Made by a program: the position numbers and the translations under genes
Notes under the pieces: model-generated
Databases searched by the model: none
Told to the model about the DNA's origin: nothing
Seen by the model: the letters and a program-made list of their open reading frames with translations, nothing else
DNA from: Barnesiella sp.
Lineage (GTDB): Bacteria > Bacteroidota > Bacteroidia > Bacteroidales > Muribaculaceae
Direction: 5' to 3'
Length of the DNA: 64,000 nucleotides
Assembly (NCBI GenBank): GCA_014801075.1
Contig: JAAVEW010000023.1
Span: 89,374 to 153,373 of the forward strand
Shown here: positions 51,105-59,648 of the stretch, in pieces
Numbering within the stretch: position 1 is the stretch's first letter
Layout: the number at the start of each line of letters is the position of its first letter

Positions 51105-53357
51105 ATGAACGTAATTAAGAAAACCATCGCACTGCCCGATGGCCGCGAGATTACCATCGAGACCGGCAAGCTTGCCAAGCAGGCCGACGGCGCTGTAGAA
51201 CTCCGTATGGGAGGCACGATGTTGCTCGCCACTGTAGTTACCGCTAAAGAAGCGGGCGAAGGGGTTGACTTCATGCCCCTGCAAGTAGAGTACAAAGAGA
51301 AATTCTCATCGGCAGGACGTTTCCCCGGCGGCTTCCTCAAACGCGAAGGCCGCGCGTCGGATTACGAAATTCTGACCTCACGTCTTGTTGACCGTGTGCT
51401 CCGCCCCCTCTTCCCTGAAAATTACCATGCCGACACATTTGTAAACATCACAATGTATTCATCGGACGGCGTAGATATGCCCGACGCTCTTGCAGGTCTT
51501 GCAGCATCGGCCGCTCTCGCAGTCTCCGACATACCTTTCAACGGACCTATCTCCGAAGTGCGTGTAGCCCGTGTCAACGGCGAGTTCGTCATCAACCCCA
51601 CTTTCGAGCAGCTCGAAAAGGCTGACATGGAGCTGATGGTAGGCGCCACCTACGACAACATCATGATGGTGGAGGGTGAAATGAACGAAGTGTCGGAAGC
51701 CGACCTTCTCGGTGCCCTCAAAGCCGCTCACGACGCTATCAAGGAGCAGTGCAAGGCTCAGATGGAGCTTGCCGAAGCCGTTGGTTCGACCGTGAAACGC
51801 GAATACTGCCACGAAGTAAACGACGAAGAGCTCCGCAAGGACGTTCACGACAAGTGCTACGACAAGGCTTACGCCATCGCCAAGACCGGCTCGGCCGACA
51901 AGCACTGGCGTGCCGACAGCTTCGCCGCTATCTGCAACGAATATATCGAGTCGCTCCCCGAAGATGTGCGCGACGAGAAAGCTCCCCTCGTAAAACGCTA
52001 CTACCACGACGTGGAGAAAGAGGCTATGCGCCGCTGCGTTCTCGACGAGGGTATCCGTCTCGACGGCCGTAAGACCACCGAGATTCGCCCCATCTGGTGC
52101 GAGACCGACTACCTGCAGGCACCCCACGGCTCGGCTGTGTTCACCCGCGGCGAGACCCAGGCCCTTGCTACCGTAACTCTCGGTACCAAGCTCGACGAGA
52201 AGATTCTCGACGACGTGCTCAACACCGGCCGCGAGCGTTTCCTTCTTCACTACAACTTCCCCCCCTTCTCTACCGGCGAGGCTCGTCCCACCCGTGGCGT
52301 AGGCCGTCGTGAAGTAGGTCATGGCAACCTCGCTCACCGCGCCCTCAAACGCATGTTCCCCGATGATTTCCCCTACGTTTGCCGTATCGTCAGCGACATC
52401 CTCGAGTCAAACGGCTCGTCGTCAATGGCAACAGTATGCGCCGGCACTCTCTCGCTCCTCGACGCAGGTGTGAAGATGAAACGCCCCGTAGCAGGTATCG
52501 CAATGGGCCTTATCTCTGACGGTCAGAAATATGCCATCCTCAGCGACATCCTCGGCGACGAGGACCACCTCGGCGACATGGACTTCAAGGTGACCGGTAC
52601 CCGCGACGGTATCACCGCCACCCAGATGGACATCAAGTGCGACGGTCTGTCATACGAAATCCTCGAACGCGCCCTCAACCAGGCTCGTGACGGACGTCTC
52701 CATATCCTCGACATCATCGAGGCTACCATCCCCGAACCCCGTGCCGACTACAAGGCCAACGTGCCCCGTATCGTCACCATGCTCATTCCCAAGGAACTTA
52801 TCGGTGCTGTCATTGGCCCGGGCGGAAAAATTATCCAGGGTATTCAGGAAGCATCGGGTGCCACCGTTTCAATCGACGAAATCGACGAAGGCGGTTACAT
52901 CGAAGTTGCTGCCACCAACAAGGAGTCGATGGACAAGGCTATTGAGATGATCAACGCTATCGTGGAACTCCCCGAAGAGGGCAAGGTTTACACCGGTACC
53001 GTTCGCTCAATCATGGACTTCGGCGCATTCGTTCAGTTCATGCCCAACCGCGACGGTCTGCTCCACATCTCGGAAATCTCTTGGGACCGTCTCGCCGACA
53101 TGGCTGCTTCAGGCCTCAAAGAGGGCGACACCGTAGAGGTGAAACTTATCGAAATCGACAAGAAAACAGGCAAATACCGTCTGTCAATGCGTGCGCTCCA
53201 GCCTAAGCCCGAAGGCTACGTAGAGCCCGAACGAGCTCCCCGTGGCGACCGTGGCCCTCGCCGCGACCGCAACGACCGTGGTGGTGACCGCGGACCCCGT
53301 CGCGATCGCAACGATCGTGGTCCCCGCAACGACCGCGGACCCCGCAACGCCGAGTAA
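51105..53357 (+). CDS. pnp: Polyribonucleotide nucleotidyltransferase
   Basis: A 750-residue PNPase. Two RNase PH-like halves (about 10-150 and 330-560; [20 protein letters not shown] and [13 protein letters not shown]), with a helical linker between; a KH domain ([20 protein letters not shown], about 567) and an S1 domain ([20 protein letters not shown], about 628). The C-terminal tail (about 705-750) is made of repeated [14 protein letters not shown] units, RNA-binding by composition. It degrades RNA by phosphorolysis. Strong promoter in front, strong terminator behind. Confidence 0.97.
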   Translation: MNVIKKTIALPDGREITIETGKLAKQADGAVELRMGGTMLLATVVTAKEAGEGVDFMPLQVEYKEKFSSAGRFPGGFLKREGRASDYEILTSRLVDRVLRPLFPENYHADTFVNITMYSSDGVDMPDALAGLAASAALAVSDIPFNGPISEVRVARVNGEFVINPTFEQLEKADMELMVGATYDNIMMVEGEMNEVSEADLLGALKAAHDAIKEQCKAQMELAEAVGSTVKREYCHEVNDEELRKDVHDKCYDKAYAIAKTGSADKHWRADSFAAICNEYIESLPEDVRDEKAPLVKRYYHDVEKEAMRRCVLDEGIRLDGRKTTEIRPIWCETDYLQAPHGSAVFTRGETQALATVTLGTKLDEKILDDVLNTGRERFLLHYNFPPFSTGEARPTRGVGRREVGHGNLAHRALKRMFPDDFPYVCRIVSDILESNGSSSMATVCAGTLSLLDAGVKMKRPVAGIAMGLISDGQKYAILSDILGDEDHLGDMDFKVTGTRDGITATQMDIKCDGLSYEILERALNQARDGRLHILDIIEATIPEPRADYKANVPRIVTMLIPKELIGAVIGPGGKIIQGIQEASGATVSIDEIDEGGYIEVAATNKESMDKAIEMINAIVELPEEGKVYTGTVRSIMDFGAFVQFMPNRDGLLHISEISWDRLADMAASGLKEGDTVEVKLIEIDKKTGKYRLSMRALQPKPEGYVEPERAPRGDRGPRRDRNDRGGDRGPRRDRNDRGPRNDRGPRNAE

Positions 53358-53398
53358 TCCCGACTCGCAATCGAGTAAATTCGATTAAAAATACTGAA

Positions 53399-53433
53399 AG
53401 AAGGCCGAAGCGCACCACGCGCTTCGGCCTTCT
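53399..53433 (+). terminator. Terminator of pnp
   Basis: A 15-base perfect stem (53399-53413 with 53419-53433) around ACCAC; U-tract weak (TCTCTGCG). GC-rich. Confidence 0.85.
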
Positions 53434-53510
53434 CTGCGTTTTGGAGGTTGCGGGGCGGGGTATTTGGGAGAGTGCTATTTTGTGGCGGGATGCTACTATT
53501 TCCCGTTTTG

Positions 53511-53541
53511 TTTGTTATGTCTTTAAAAAGAGTTATATTTG
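53511..53541 (+). promoter_or_regulatory. Promoter of the alcohol dehydrogenase gene
   Basis: TTTG (53511-53514), 19 bases, TATATTTG (53534-53541): an exact consensus match. It lies about 225 bases from the start codon because repeats fill the leader. Confidence 0.65.
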
Positions 53542-53555
53542 CTTATCCGTTAGGA

Positions 53556-53580
53556 GTGCGGCCGAGGACGGCCCCACCAC
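53556..53580. repeat. Type A repeat core, single copy
   Basis: Identical over 25 bases to the cores at 27507-27531 and 27608-27632, some 26 kb away. Confidence 0.9.
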
Positions 53581-53594
53581 GCGTGGCTGGCCTT

Positions 53595-53703
53595 GTGGCG
53601 GGGGTCTCCTGACCCGCGCTCAATAAATTACTGAGTGAGATAGCAAGTGCGGGTCGTAGTGAGTGACTTTCATGGTGAGCGCGGGTCAGGAGACCCCCGC
53701 CAC
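53595..53703. repeat. Type B repeat: inverted pair with perfect 26-base arms
   Basis: Arms at 53595-53620 and 53678-53703 are exact reverse complements (starting GTGGCGGGGGTCTCCTGACC) around a 57-base centre. MITE-like in shape. No target-site duplication recognised. Confidence 0.9.
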
Positions 53704-53718
53704 GTAGCTTACCCGTTG

Positions 53719-53760
53719 CGTAGCTCAATTATGAATTATGAATTGTGAATTATGAATTGA
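53719..53760. repeat. ATTATGA-type microsatellite ahead of the dehydrogenase gene
   Basis: Units of AATTATGA or AATTGTGA in tandem; a frame through it gives the false N-terminal extension MNYELNQ of the dehydrogenase. Confidence 0.75.
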
Positions 53761-53765
53761 ATCAG

Positions 53766-54935
53766 ATGATAAACTTTACTTATTGTTCTCCTACCCGATA
53801 TGTGTTTGGGGAGGGAACCGAGGAGCAGGTCGGAAAACTTACTGCTGAAATGGGAGTTAAAAAAGTGCTCGTGGTATCGGGACATTCGTCGGCGCGCAAG
53901 TCGGGATTGCTTGACCGCGTGCTCGTGTCGATAACTGCGGCCGGAGTTAAAACGTTGGAACTTACCGGTATCGACCCCAATCCTACCGACGACCGCGTGT
54001 ATGAAGGCATCGAATTGTGCCGTCGCGAGGGAGTCGACGGACTCGTGGCCGTGGGTGGCGGCAGCGCCATCGACACCGCCAAGGCTATAGCCGGCGGCGT
54101 GGTCTACGACGGCGATTTCTGGGACTTCTACGAGGGTAAGGCAGTGATGGAGAAAGCATTGCCCGTAGGCGTAGTGCTCACCATCCCCGCTGCGGGCAGC
54201 GAAGGCTCGGGCAACTCGGTCATCACCCGCAAGAGCGACATGAAGAAAATATCACTGCGCACCGACATGGCGCTTCGTCCCAAGTTTGCCATCCTCAACC
54301 CGGCGCTCACCTTCACGCTGCCGCCCTATCAGGTGGCAAGCGGCATAGCCGACATGATGGCCCACATCATGGAGCGCTACTTCACGCCCACCGACGACTG
54401 CACCACCACCGACCACGTGGCCGAGGGATTGCTGCGCGCCATCATCGAGGAAGCTCCCCGCACTATGGCCAACCCCACTGACTATCAGTCGCGTGCCAAT
54501 ATCATGTGGGCCGGCACGCTCGCCCACAACGGCGTGTGCGGCTGCGGACGCGTTGAGGACTGGGTAAGCCACTTCATGGAGCATGAGATTTCGGCCGTCT
54601 ACGGTGTGACCCACGGCGCCGGACTCGCCACCGTGTTCCCCGCCTGGCTCTCGTTCATGGCCGAGCATAAGCCTGCGCGTCCCGCACAGTTCGCCCGCCG
54701 CGTTTTCGGTGTGAAAGATTCCGACGACCGCGCTGCCGCCTTTGAGGGAGTGACCTGTCTGAAAGGATTTTACAGTTCGTTGGGATTGCCCGTGAGCTTC
54801 GGCGAACTGGGTGTCGCCAACCCCGACATCGACCTGCTCGTAAAGCGCCTCCACGCCAACAAAGGCATCAAAATCGGCGGCTACTTCCAGCTCACCCAAG
54901 CCGACACCTACGAAATCTACAAAATGATGCTGTAA
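53766..54935 (+). CDS. Iron-containing alcohol dehydrogenase
   Basis: A 389-residue group III (iron) dehydrogenase, BdhA/YqhD-like. NADP-binding GGGSAIDTAKAIA (about 96-108), the glycine-rich PAAGSEGSGNSVITR (about 144-158), and metal ligands in IADMMAHIMERYF and the VTHGAGLATVFPAWL region, including His near 198 and His near 276. It interconverts aldehydes or ketones and alcohols with NAD(P)H. The frame opens at 53745 inside the microsatellite, but MINFTYCSPT at 53766 matches the family start. A strong terminator follows. Confidence 0.93.
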   Translation: MINFTYCSPTRYVFGEGTEEQVGKLTAEMGVKKVLVVSGHSSARKSGLLDRVLVSITAAGVKTLELTGIDPNPTDDRVYEGIELCRREGVDGLVAVGGGSAIDTAKAIAGGVVYDGDFWDFYEGKAVMEKALPVGVVLTIPAAGSEGSGNSVITRKSDMKKISLRTDMALRPKFAILNPALTFTLPPYQVASGIADMMAHIMERYFTPTDDCTTTDHVAEGLLRAIIEEAPRTMANPTDYQSRANIMWAGTLAHNGVCGCGRVEDWVSHFMEHEISAVYGVTHGAGLATVFPAWLSFMAEHKPARPAQFARRVFGVKDSDDRAAAFEGVTCLKGFYSSLGLPVSFGELGVANPDIDLLVKRLHANKGIKIGGYFQLTQADTYEIYKMML

Positions 54936-54956
54936 TCACTTTTCGATTACCGCTAA

Positions 54957-54991
54957 ATAGGAAGAGGCGTCCGAAGGACGCCTCTTCCTAT
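54957..54991 (+). terminator. Terminator of the alcohol dehydrogenase gene
   Basis: A 16-base perfect stem (54957-54972 with 54976-54991) and a GAA loop, 21 bases after the stop; few T residues follow. Confidence 0.85.
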
Positions 54992-55005
54992 GTGTTGCTG
55001 TTGAT

Positions 55006-55030
55006 GCGCGGGTCGGGAGACCCCCGCCAC
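55006..55030. repeat. Solitary type B repeat arm
   Basis: A 25-base match to the reverse arm of the type B pairs, with one base differing from the 53678-53703 copy and identical to the 59310-59334 copy. No partner arm nearby. It lies between the dehydrogenase terminator and the TPM-gene stop. Confidence 0.85.
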
Positions 55031-55037
55031 AAGGGGA

Positions 55038-56300
55038 TTACCAGCCGCCGGAGGCACCGCCGCCGCCTGTTGAGCCGCCGCCGAAACTGCCTCCTCCGAA
55101 GCCTCCGCCACCGAATCCGCCTCCGCCGCGTCCGCCGAAGCCACCCATCGGCAGGATGACTGCGGGGGCTACTATTTTGGGTATCTCGTAGCGGGTGGAG
55201 CGATGACGGTTGCAGTTCTTGCAGTAGAATGTTTTCTGACCTACGCCGGGACGCGAGGTGGTGGGCTGGGCAAGCACACTGTTTGACTCCTCGACCTCGG
55301 CACGCGCGCCGCAGTTGGGACACACGCCGTAGGGCGCGTTATGGTTGACGTAGGGGAGAATGAGATTGTCGCCACACTCGTCGCAGTGCCACACGTCGTA
55401 GTCAACCGAACCGATATTCTCCTCGCGATCCTGCGCCGGAGTGAGGTAATCGTTGTCGTGGACCTCGTCGATGAGACGCATAGGGAGGGAGCAGTTGGGG
55501 CAGAGAGTGCGTGCGCGGCGTGCGCGCTTCATGAGCAGTAGCAGCAACAGGTAGCCGAGGATGGGAATACCGATGAAACCTACCGTGGCCACGAGAAACG
55601 GCACTTTGAGTTTGCGCAGCTTTTCGTAGCGCTCGTGGCGTTCCTCACCCTTGCTGCTGACAAATGCCACGATGCCCCACACCGTCATGCCGAGAAACAC
55701 GAAGATACCAATCCCGATGTAGACGGGGAAGAAATCGTCCTTCTCGCGGGCTGCGGCGTTGTTGGCCATCGATGAGAGCAGGTCGTCGGCATACTGCGGG
55801 TCGTCGATAATACCTTTCACCGCTTCCATCGACTCGATAACTGCGGTGTCGACATCGCCATTCTTCATGGCCGGAGCGATGATTTCGCGTATGATGCGGG
55901 CGGCACGGGCGTCGGTGAGCGCAATCTCCGTGCCGCGGCCCGTGCGCAGTGCCGCGCGGCGGTCGTTGACCGAGATGAGCAGCAGCAGGCCGTTGTCAGT
56001 GTCGGCCTTGCCTATCTTCCACGCGTCGAAAAGCTCGGTGGCGTAGGTGTCGACATCGACGCCGCTGAGGTCCGAAACCACCACTACGGCAGGTTCCGAC
56101 AACTGCGAGTGCCACATCCGGGCTATCAGCGCGTCGGCGTTGCGTAGCGCTTCGGGGGAGAGATAGCCGTCGGGGTCGGAGACGTAGCGGGTGGAGTCGG
56201 CGAGATGCACGTTGGGCACCTCGTCGATGGTGCGGGCCATGGCCGCGGCGGTGGCCGCGAGCATGAGCAGCATTGTCAATATGGGGCGTAGATGTTTCAT
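55038..56300 (-). CDS. TPM-domain membrane protein with zinc-ribbon pairs and a Gly-rich tail
   Basis: A 420-residue protein. Signal peptide (1-23, MKHLRPILTMLLMLAATAAAMA), TPM domain (about 30-160, with VSDPDGYLSPEALRNADALI and GLLLLISVNDRRAALRTGRG), two or three helices (about 185-265), then CPNC...CDEC and CPNC...CKNC ribbons, and a Gly-rich C terminus (GGFGGRGGGGFGG and so on). TPM proteins relate to the YgcG/TLP18.3 family, with roles in membrane-protein turnover. The ribbons and glycines suggest a surface or complex-anchoring role. The frame opens at 56411 inside dgt; the ATG at 56300 gives the signal peptide. Confidence 0.75.
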   Translation of the reverse strand: MKHLRPILTMLLMLAATAAAMARTIDEVPNVHLADSTRYVSDPDGYLSPEALRNADALIARMWHSQLSEPAVVVVSDLSGVDVDTYATELFDAWKIGKADTDNGLLLLISVNDRRAALRTGRGTEIALTDARAARIIREIIAPAMKNGDVDTAVIESMEAVKGIIDDPQYADDLLSSMANNAAAREKDDFFPVYIGIGIFVFLGMTVWGIVAFVSSKGEERHERYEKLRKLKVPFLVATVGFIGIPILGYLLLLLLMKRARRARTLCPNCSLPMRLIDEVHDNDYLTPAQDREENIGSVDYDVWHCDECGDNLILPYVNHNAPYGVCPNCGARAEVEESNSVLAQPTTSRPGVGQKTFYCKNCNRHRSTRYEIPKIVAPAVILPMGGFGGRGGGGFGGGGFGGGSFGGGSTGGGGASGGW

Positions 56301-56352
56301 TGTCATTGACGTAAGTAGATGTTGAGTATAAGAGCCGGAGGGGCGGAGGGCG

Positions 56353-57684
56353 TTACACCGCCGGGAGCGACATGCCGTTGAGCTTGCGGTAGAGGTCGAG
56401 GGCGTAGACATCGGTCATGGCCGACACGTGGTCGAGCACGGCCTGAATCTTCTCGTAGAGCCCGGGCGCGTTGACATCATATTGCCGCGGCACCTTCGAG
56501 AGGAGCAGCCGCGAGTAGTTGAGCCCGGGATTGCGCACGGCGTGGATGAATTTCTCAAGCAGGAACGACACTATCCTGTTACCTGCCAGCTCTATATCCA
56601 CAACTTCCGGGGCGCAGTATATCTTATTCCACGACATGTCGGAACAGGCGCGGTAGGCGCGGCTCTCGATAGTGTCGAGCGAGGAGAGGAGCGAACCGGT
56701 GAACGAGCCGTCGAGTATGGCCTGCTCGTTGTCGAGGAATGCCTGACGGCAGCTGTTGACCAGCGCGCCGATGACACACGAGCGCAGATAGGCCACCTTC
56801 TCGTTGGGGTCGTCGACATGGCTCATGCGCTCTATGATACGCGAGCGTCGGCCCTCGTTGAAGAATGCAAGCAGCAGCTCCATGACGGTCTCCGTGGGTA
56901 GAATTTTCAGTTTGTGGGCGTCCTCGATGTCCATTATCTCGTAGCAGATGTCGTCGGCCGCCTCCACGATGTAGACCAGCGGATGGCGGGCGAAGCGCAG
57001 CGTGCCGTCGGGCGAGGGGAGGCGCTTGATGCCGAGATGGTCGGCGATGCGCGAGTAGCAGTCGGCCTCGGAGGTGAAGAAGCCGAACTTCCCTTTCGAG
57101 CCTGCGAGCATCGAGTCGTAGGGGTATTTGACGATGGAGGCGAGGGTGGAGTAGGTCATGGCGAACCCGCCGGGGCGACGGCCGCGGAACTGGTGGGTCA
57201 GCACGCGCAGCGAGTTGGCGTTGCCCTCGAAGTTGACGAGGTCGGCCCACTGTTGCGGCGTCAGCTCGTCGCGCAGATCGCTGCCCGGCCCTTCCGAGAA
57301 GAAGGTGCCTATGGCTTTCTCGCCCGAGTGGCCGAAGGGGGGATTACCCAGGTCGTGGGCCAGACATCCGGCTGCCACTATCTCGGCCATGGCGTCAAAC
57401 GTCTCCACCGGCACTTCGGGGTGGCGCTGACGCAGCGCGGCGGCAATATCGTTGGCGAGCGAGCGCCCCACGCATGCCACCTCGATGGAGTGGGTCAGAC
57501 GGTTGTGCACGAAGATGCTGCCCGGCAGCGGGAACACCTGCGTCTTGTTCTGCAGGCGTCGGAACGGCGAGGAGAACACGAGGCGGTCGTAGTCGCGCTG
57601 AAAGTCGGAACGCGACCCGCGGCGCTCGTCGGGTATATCCTCCAGTCCCAGGCGCATGTCGGAGATGAGCCGTGACCACTGCAT
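56353..57684 (-). CDS. dgt: Deoxyguanosinetriphosphate triphosphohydrolase-like HD protein
   Basis: A 443-residue HD-domain dNTPase. It starts MQWSRLISDMRLG, the usual opening; YDRLVFSSPFRRLQNKTQVF precedes the HD motifs HNRLTHSIEVACVGR and CLAHDLGNPPFGHSGEKA, and IVEAADDICYEIMDIEDAHKL holds a later conserved Asp. It should cleave dGTP to deoxyguanosine and triphosphate. The frame opens at 57834; an ATG at 57714 would overlap hflX by 20 bases, but 57684 lies 10 bases after the hflX stop with a GAGG just before it. Confidence 0.9.
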   Translation of the reverse strand: MQWSRLISDMRLGLEDIPDERRGSRSDFQRDYDRLVFSSPFRRLQNKTQVFPLPGSIFVHNRLTHSIEVACVGRSLANDIAAALRQRHPEVPVETFDAMAEIVAAGCLAHDLGNPPFGHSGEKAIGTFFSEGPGSDLRDELTPQQWADLVNFEGNANSLRVLTHQFRGRRPGGFAMTYSTLASIVKYPYDSMLAGSKGKFGFFTSEADCYSRIADHLGIKRLPSPDGTLRFARHPLVYIVEAADDICYEIMDIEDAHKLKILPTETVMELLLAFFNEGRRSRIIERMSHVDDPNEKVAYLRSCVIGALVNSCRQAFLDNEQAILDGSFTGSLLSSLDTIESRAYRACSDMSWNKIYCAPEVVDIELAGNRIVSFLLEKFIHAVRNPGLNYSRLLLSKVPRQYDVNAPGLYEKIQAVLDHVSAMTDVYALDLYRKLNGMSLPAV

Positions 57685-57694
57685 GGGCCTCGTG

Positions 57695-58921
57695 TCAGGG
57701 ATTGATTGTGTCATCGTCGTAGGTCTGATAGAGCAGGTCGTTGTAGGGGAAACGCTGCAGGTGTATTTCCTTGGCCATGGTGTAGAGGCGCTCTTTGAGC
57801 CGGTCGATGTTGATACCCTTCTTGGCCGATACAAACACGCAGTTGTCGTGCATCTTGGCCATCCACGTATCCTCCAGCTCCTTGAGCGGGATGTTCTCGC
57901 GGCGGCGCGGGGTGAGGTCGTCCTCGTCCTTGGGCACGTAGTTGTAGGCGTCGACCTTGTTGAATACCATAATCATCGGCTTGTCCTTGGCGTCGCACAC
58001 CTCAGCGAGGGTGCGGTTGACAACCTCGATCTGCTCTTCGAAGCCGGGGTGAGAGATGTCGACAACGTGTACGAGGATGTCGGCGTCGCGCACCTCGTCG
58101 AGGGTCGACTTGAAGGAGTCGACAAGATGGGTGGGGAGCTTGCGTATGAAGCCCACGGTGTCGGTGAGCAGGAAGGGGAGGTTGTCGATTACCACCTTGC
58201 GTACCGTAGTATCGAGGGTGGCGAAGAGCTTGTTCTCTGCGAATACCTCGCTCTTGGCGAGGAGGTTCATCAGCGTCGACTTGCCCACGTTGGTGTAGCC
58301 CACGAGGGCCACGCGGGTCAGTTTGCCGCGGTTTTTGCGCTGCATTGATTTCTGCTTGTCGATGGCTATGAGTTCGTCCTTGAGGCGTGATATTTTGTCG
58401 AGGATGATGCGTCGGTCGGTCTCGATCTGGGTTTCACCCGGGCCGCGCATACCGATACCGCCTCGCTGGCGTTCGAGGTGGGTCCACATGCGGGTGAGTC
58501 GCGGCAGCAGGTATTGATACTGAGCGAGTTCCACCTGCGTTTTGGCGTTAGCCGTCTGCGCGCGTTTGGCGAAGATGTCGAGGATGAGCGAGGTGCGGTC
58601 GAGGATTTTGACCTGCAGTTCGCGTTCGATGTTCGACACCTGTTTGATAGTCAGGTCGTCGTCAAAAATCACCATGCCTACCTCGTTGGCCTCGACGTAG
58701 GCCTTGATTTCTTCGAGCTTGCCTTTGCCCACGAAAGTGCGTGAGTTGGGCTGATCCATCTTCTGGGTGAATCGGTGAACGGTTACGGCGCCTGCCGTGT
58801 CGGCGAGAAATTCCAGCTCGTCGAGATATTCGTTGACCTTGGCTTCGTTCTGTCGCGGGGTTATAAGTCCCACGAGAACAGTGCGTTCGGTCGTCTCCTT
58901 GTTTATAATCAGATCCTTCAT
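57695..58921 (-). CDS. hflX: GTPase HflX
   Basis: A 408-residue HflX. N-terminal HflX domain (about 1-180, VLVGLITPR and FVGKGKLEEIKAYVE, then QYLLPRLTRMWTHLERQRGG with GMRGPGETQIETDRR), then a G domain: G1 GYTNVGKST, G3 DTVGF, G4 NKVD. HflX binds the 50S subunit and splits stalled ribosomes under stress. The start lies 9 bases downstream of the hairpin in its leader (58946-58963). Followed by dgt after 10 bases, so probably an operon with dgt and perhaps the TPM gene. Confidence 0.95.
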   Translation of the reverse strand: MKDLIINKETTERTVLVGLITPRQNEAKVNEYLDELEFLADTAGAVTVHRFTQKMDQPNSRTFVGKGKLEEIKAYVEANEVGMVIFDDDLTIKQVSNIERELQVKILDRTSLILDIFAKRAQTANAKTQVELAQYQYLLPRLTRMWTHLERQRGGIGMRGPGETQIETDRRIILDKISRLKDELIAIDKQKSMQRKNRGKLTRVALVGYTNVGKSTLMNLLAKSEVFAENKLFATLDTTVRKVVIDNLPFLLTDTVGFIRKLPTHLVDSFKSTLDEVRDADILVHVVDISHPGFEEQIEVVNRTLAEVCDAKDKPMIMVFNKVDAYNYVPKDEDDLTPRRRENIPLKELEDTWMAKMHDNCVFVSAKKGINIDRLKERLYTMAKEIHLQRFPYNDLLYQTYDDDTINP

Positions 58922-58945
58922 ATAGATAGTTGTTTCTGTTGGGAC

Positions 58946-58999
58946 GGCGCGATGTTTCGCGCCCCTACAAAGTTAACGTAAAAGTTTTGTTTACACAAA
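58946..58999 (-). promoter_or_regulatory. hflX promoter and leader hairpin
   Basis: On the minus strand TTTG (58999-58996), 20 bases, TAACTTTG (58975-58968). Just downstream GGCGCGA and TCGCGCC (58963-58946) form a 7-base hairpin that could sit at the 5' end of the transcript. Confidence 0.65.
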
Positions 59000-59132
59000 T
59001 AATCGCATCAGCGGGTGGCGGCGGGTAGGTGGGGTAGTGGCTGATGGGGGCAGGCGGTGGCTGTCAATGGCCGCACAAGTGCGGCCTGCCGGGGACAGAC
59101 CTGCGGGGGCGCGCTCATGGCGCGGGGGGCTT

Positions 59133-59334
59133 GTGGCGGGGGTCTCGTGGCGGGGGTCTCGTGGCGGGGGTCTCCTGACCCGCGCTCCTCAACCCGCTCT
59201 CCAACCCGCGCTCCCGACCCGTTGCGCCCCTGTTGCGCTCGAACTGCTCTCACTCTCGCCTCTGCTTTCACTCGGCTCCCTCGGCTGTGCATAAGCGTTG
59301 CATATTTATGCGCGGGTCGGGAGACCCCCGCCAC
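59133..59334. repeat. Type B repeat array: 14-base tandem copies and an inverted arm
   Basis: GTGGCGGGGGTCTC occurs in tandem at 59133, 59147 and 59161; the third extends to the full 26-base arm (59161-59186). The reverse arm lies at 59310-59334. The centre between arms is 123 bases. Confidence 0.9.
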
Positions 59335-59404
59335 GAAGCGTGGCCTCGCCGCTGCGGGGTTTTCGTGGCTGCTATTTTATATAACCTGAGAGAGTGTTAA
59401 AAAG

Positions 59405-59435
59405 TTGTATAGTTGACGAATATGTATTAATTTTG
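59405..59435 (+). promoter_or_regulatory. Promoter of the giant surface-protein gene
   Basis: TTG (59405-59407), 20 bases, TAATTTTG (59428-59435). The leader is about 207 bases. Confidence 0.6.
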
Positions 59436-59478
59436 CAGTTGAAGTCCGGGGACTGCATGCACTCCGTGCTGTCCGCGG

Positions 59479-59572
59479 ATATAAATAAGGATTTCGAAGA
59501 TGAAAATCCCGATATAAATAAGGATACACGATTAAAAAATATAAGTAAGGTAACGCGAATATAAATAAGGAT
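59479..59572 (+). repeat. Four ATATAAATAAGGAT repeats in the leader of the giant surface-protein gene
   Basis: Copies at 59479-59492, 59512-59525, 59539-59552 (two changes) and 59559-59572; spacings 33, 27 and 20. All on the plus strand between promoter and start codon. Confidence 0.85.
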
Positions 59573-59648
59573 AAATCGCTGTTCCCTACGGGTAAATTTT
59601 GCAAATTCAATTACAAACTATTTAAACTATTAACTAATCAATTATCAA

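Larger units (their letters stand above)
53358..53765. other. 408-base region between pnp and the alcohol dehydrogenase gene
   Basis: From left to right: pnp terminator, dehydrogenase promoter (53511-53541), one type A repeat core (53556-53580), a type B inverted pair (53595-53703), and an ATTATGA-type microsatellite (53719-53760). The repeats lie inside the dehydrogenase leader. No other gene seen. Confidence 0.8.
58922..59648. other. 727-base region between hflX and the giant surface-protein gene
   Basis: Holds the hflX promoter, a type B repeat array (59133-59334), the giant-protein promoter (59405-59435) and four leader repeats (59479-59572). Several small open frames cross the GC-rich repeats but have no codon bias or start signals; none is accepted as a gene. 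Confidence 0.8.

Noticed and set aside
59008..59389. Several 85-110 residue frames over the type B array
   Set aside because: Repeat-derived, frames on both strands, no codon bias.
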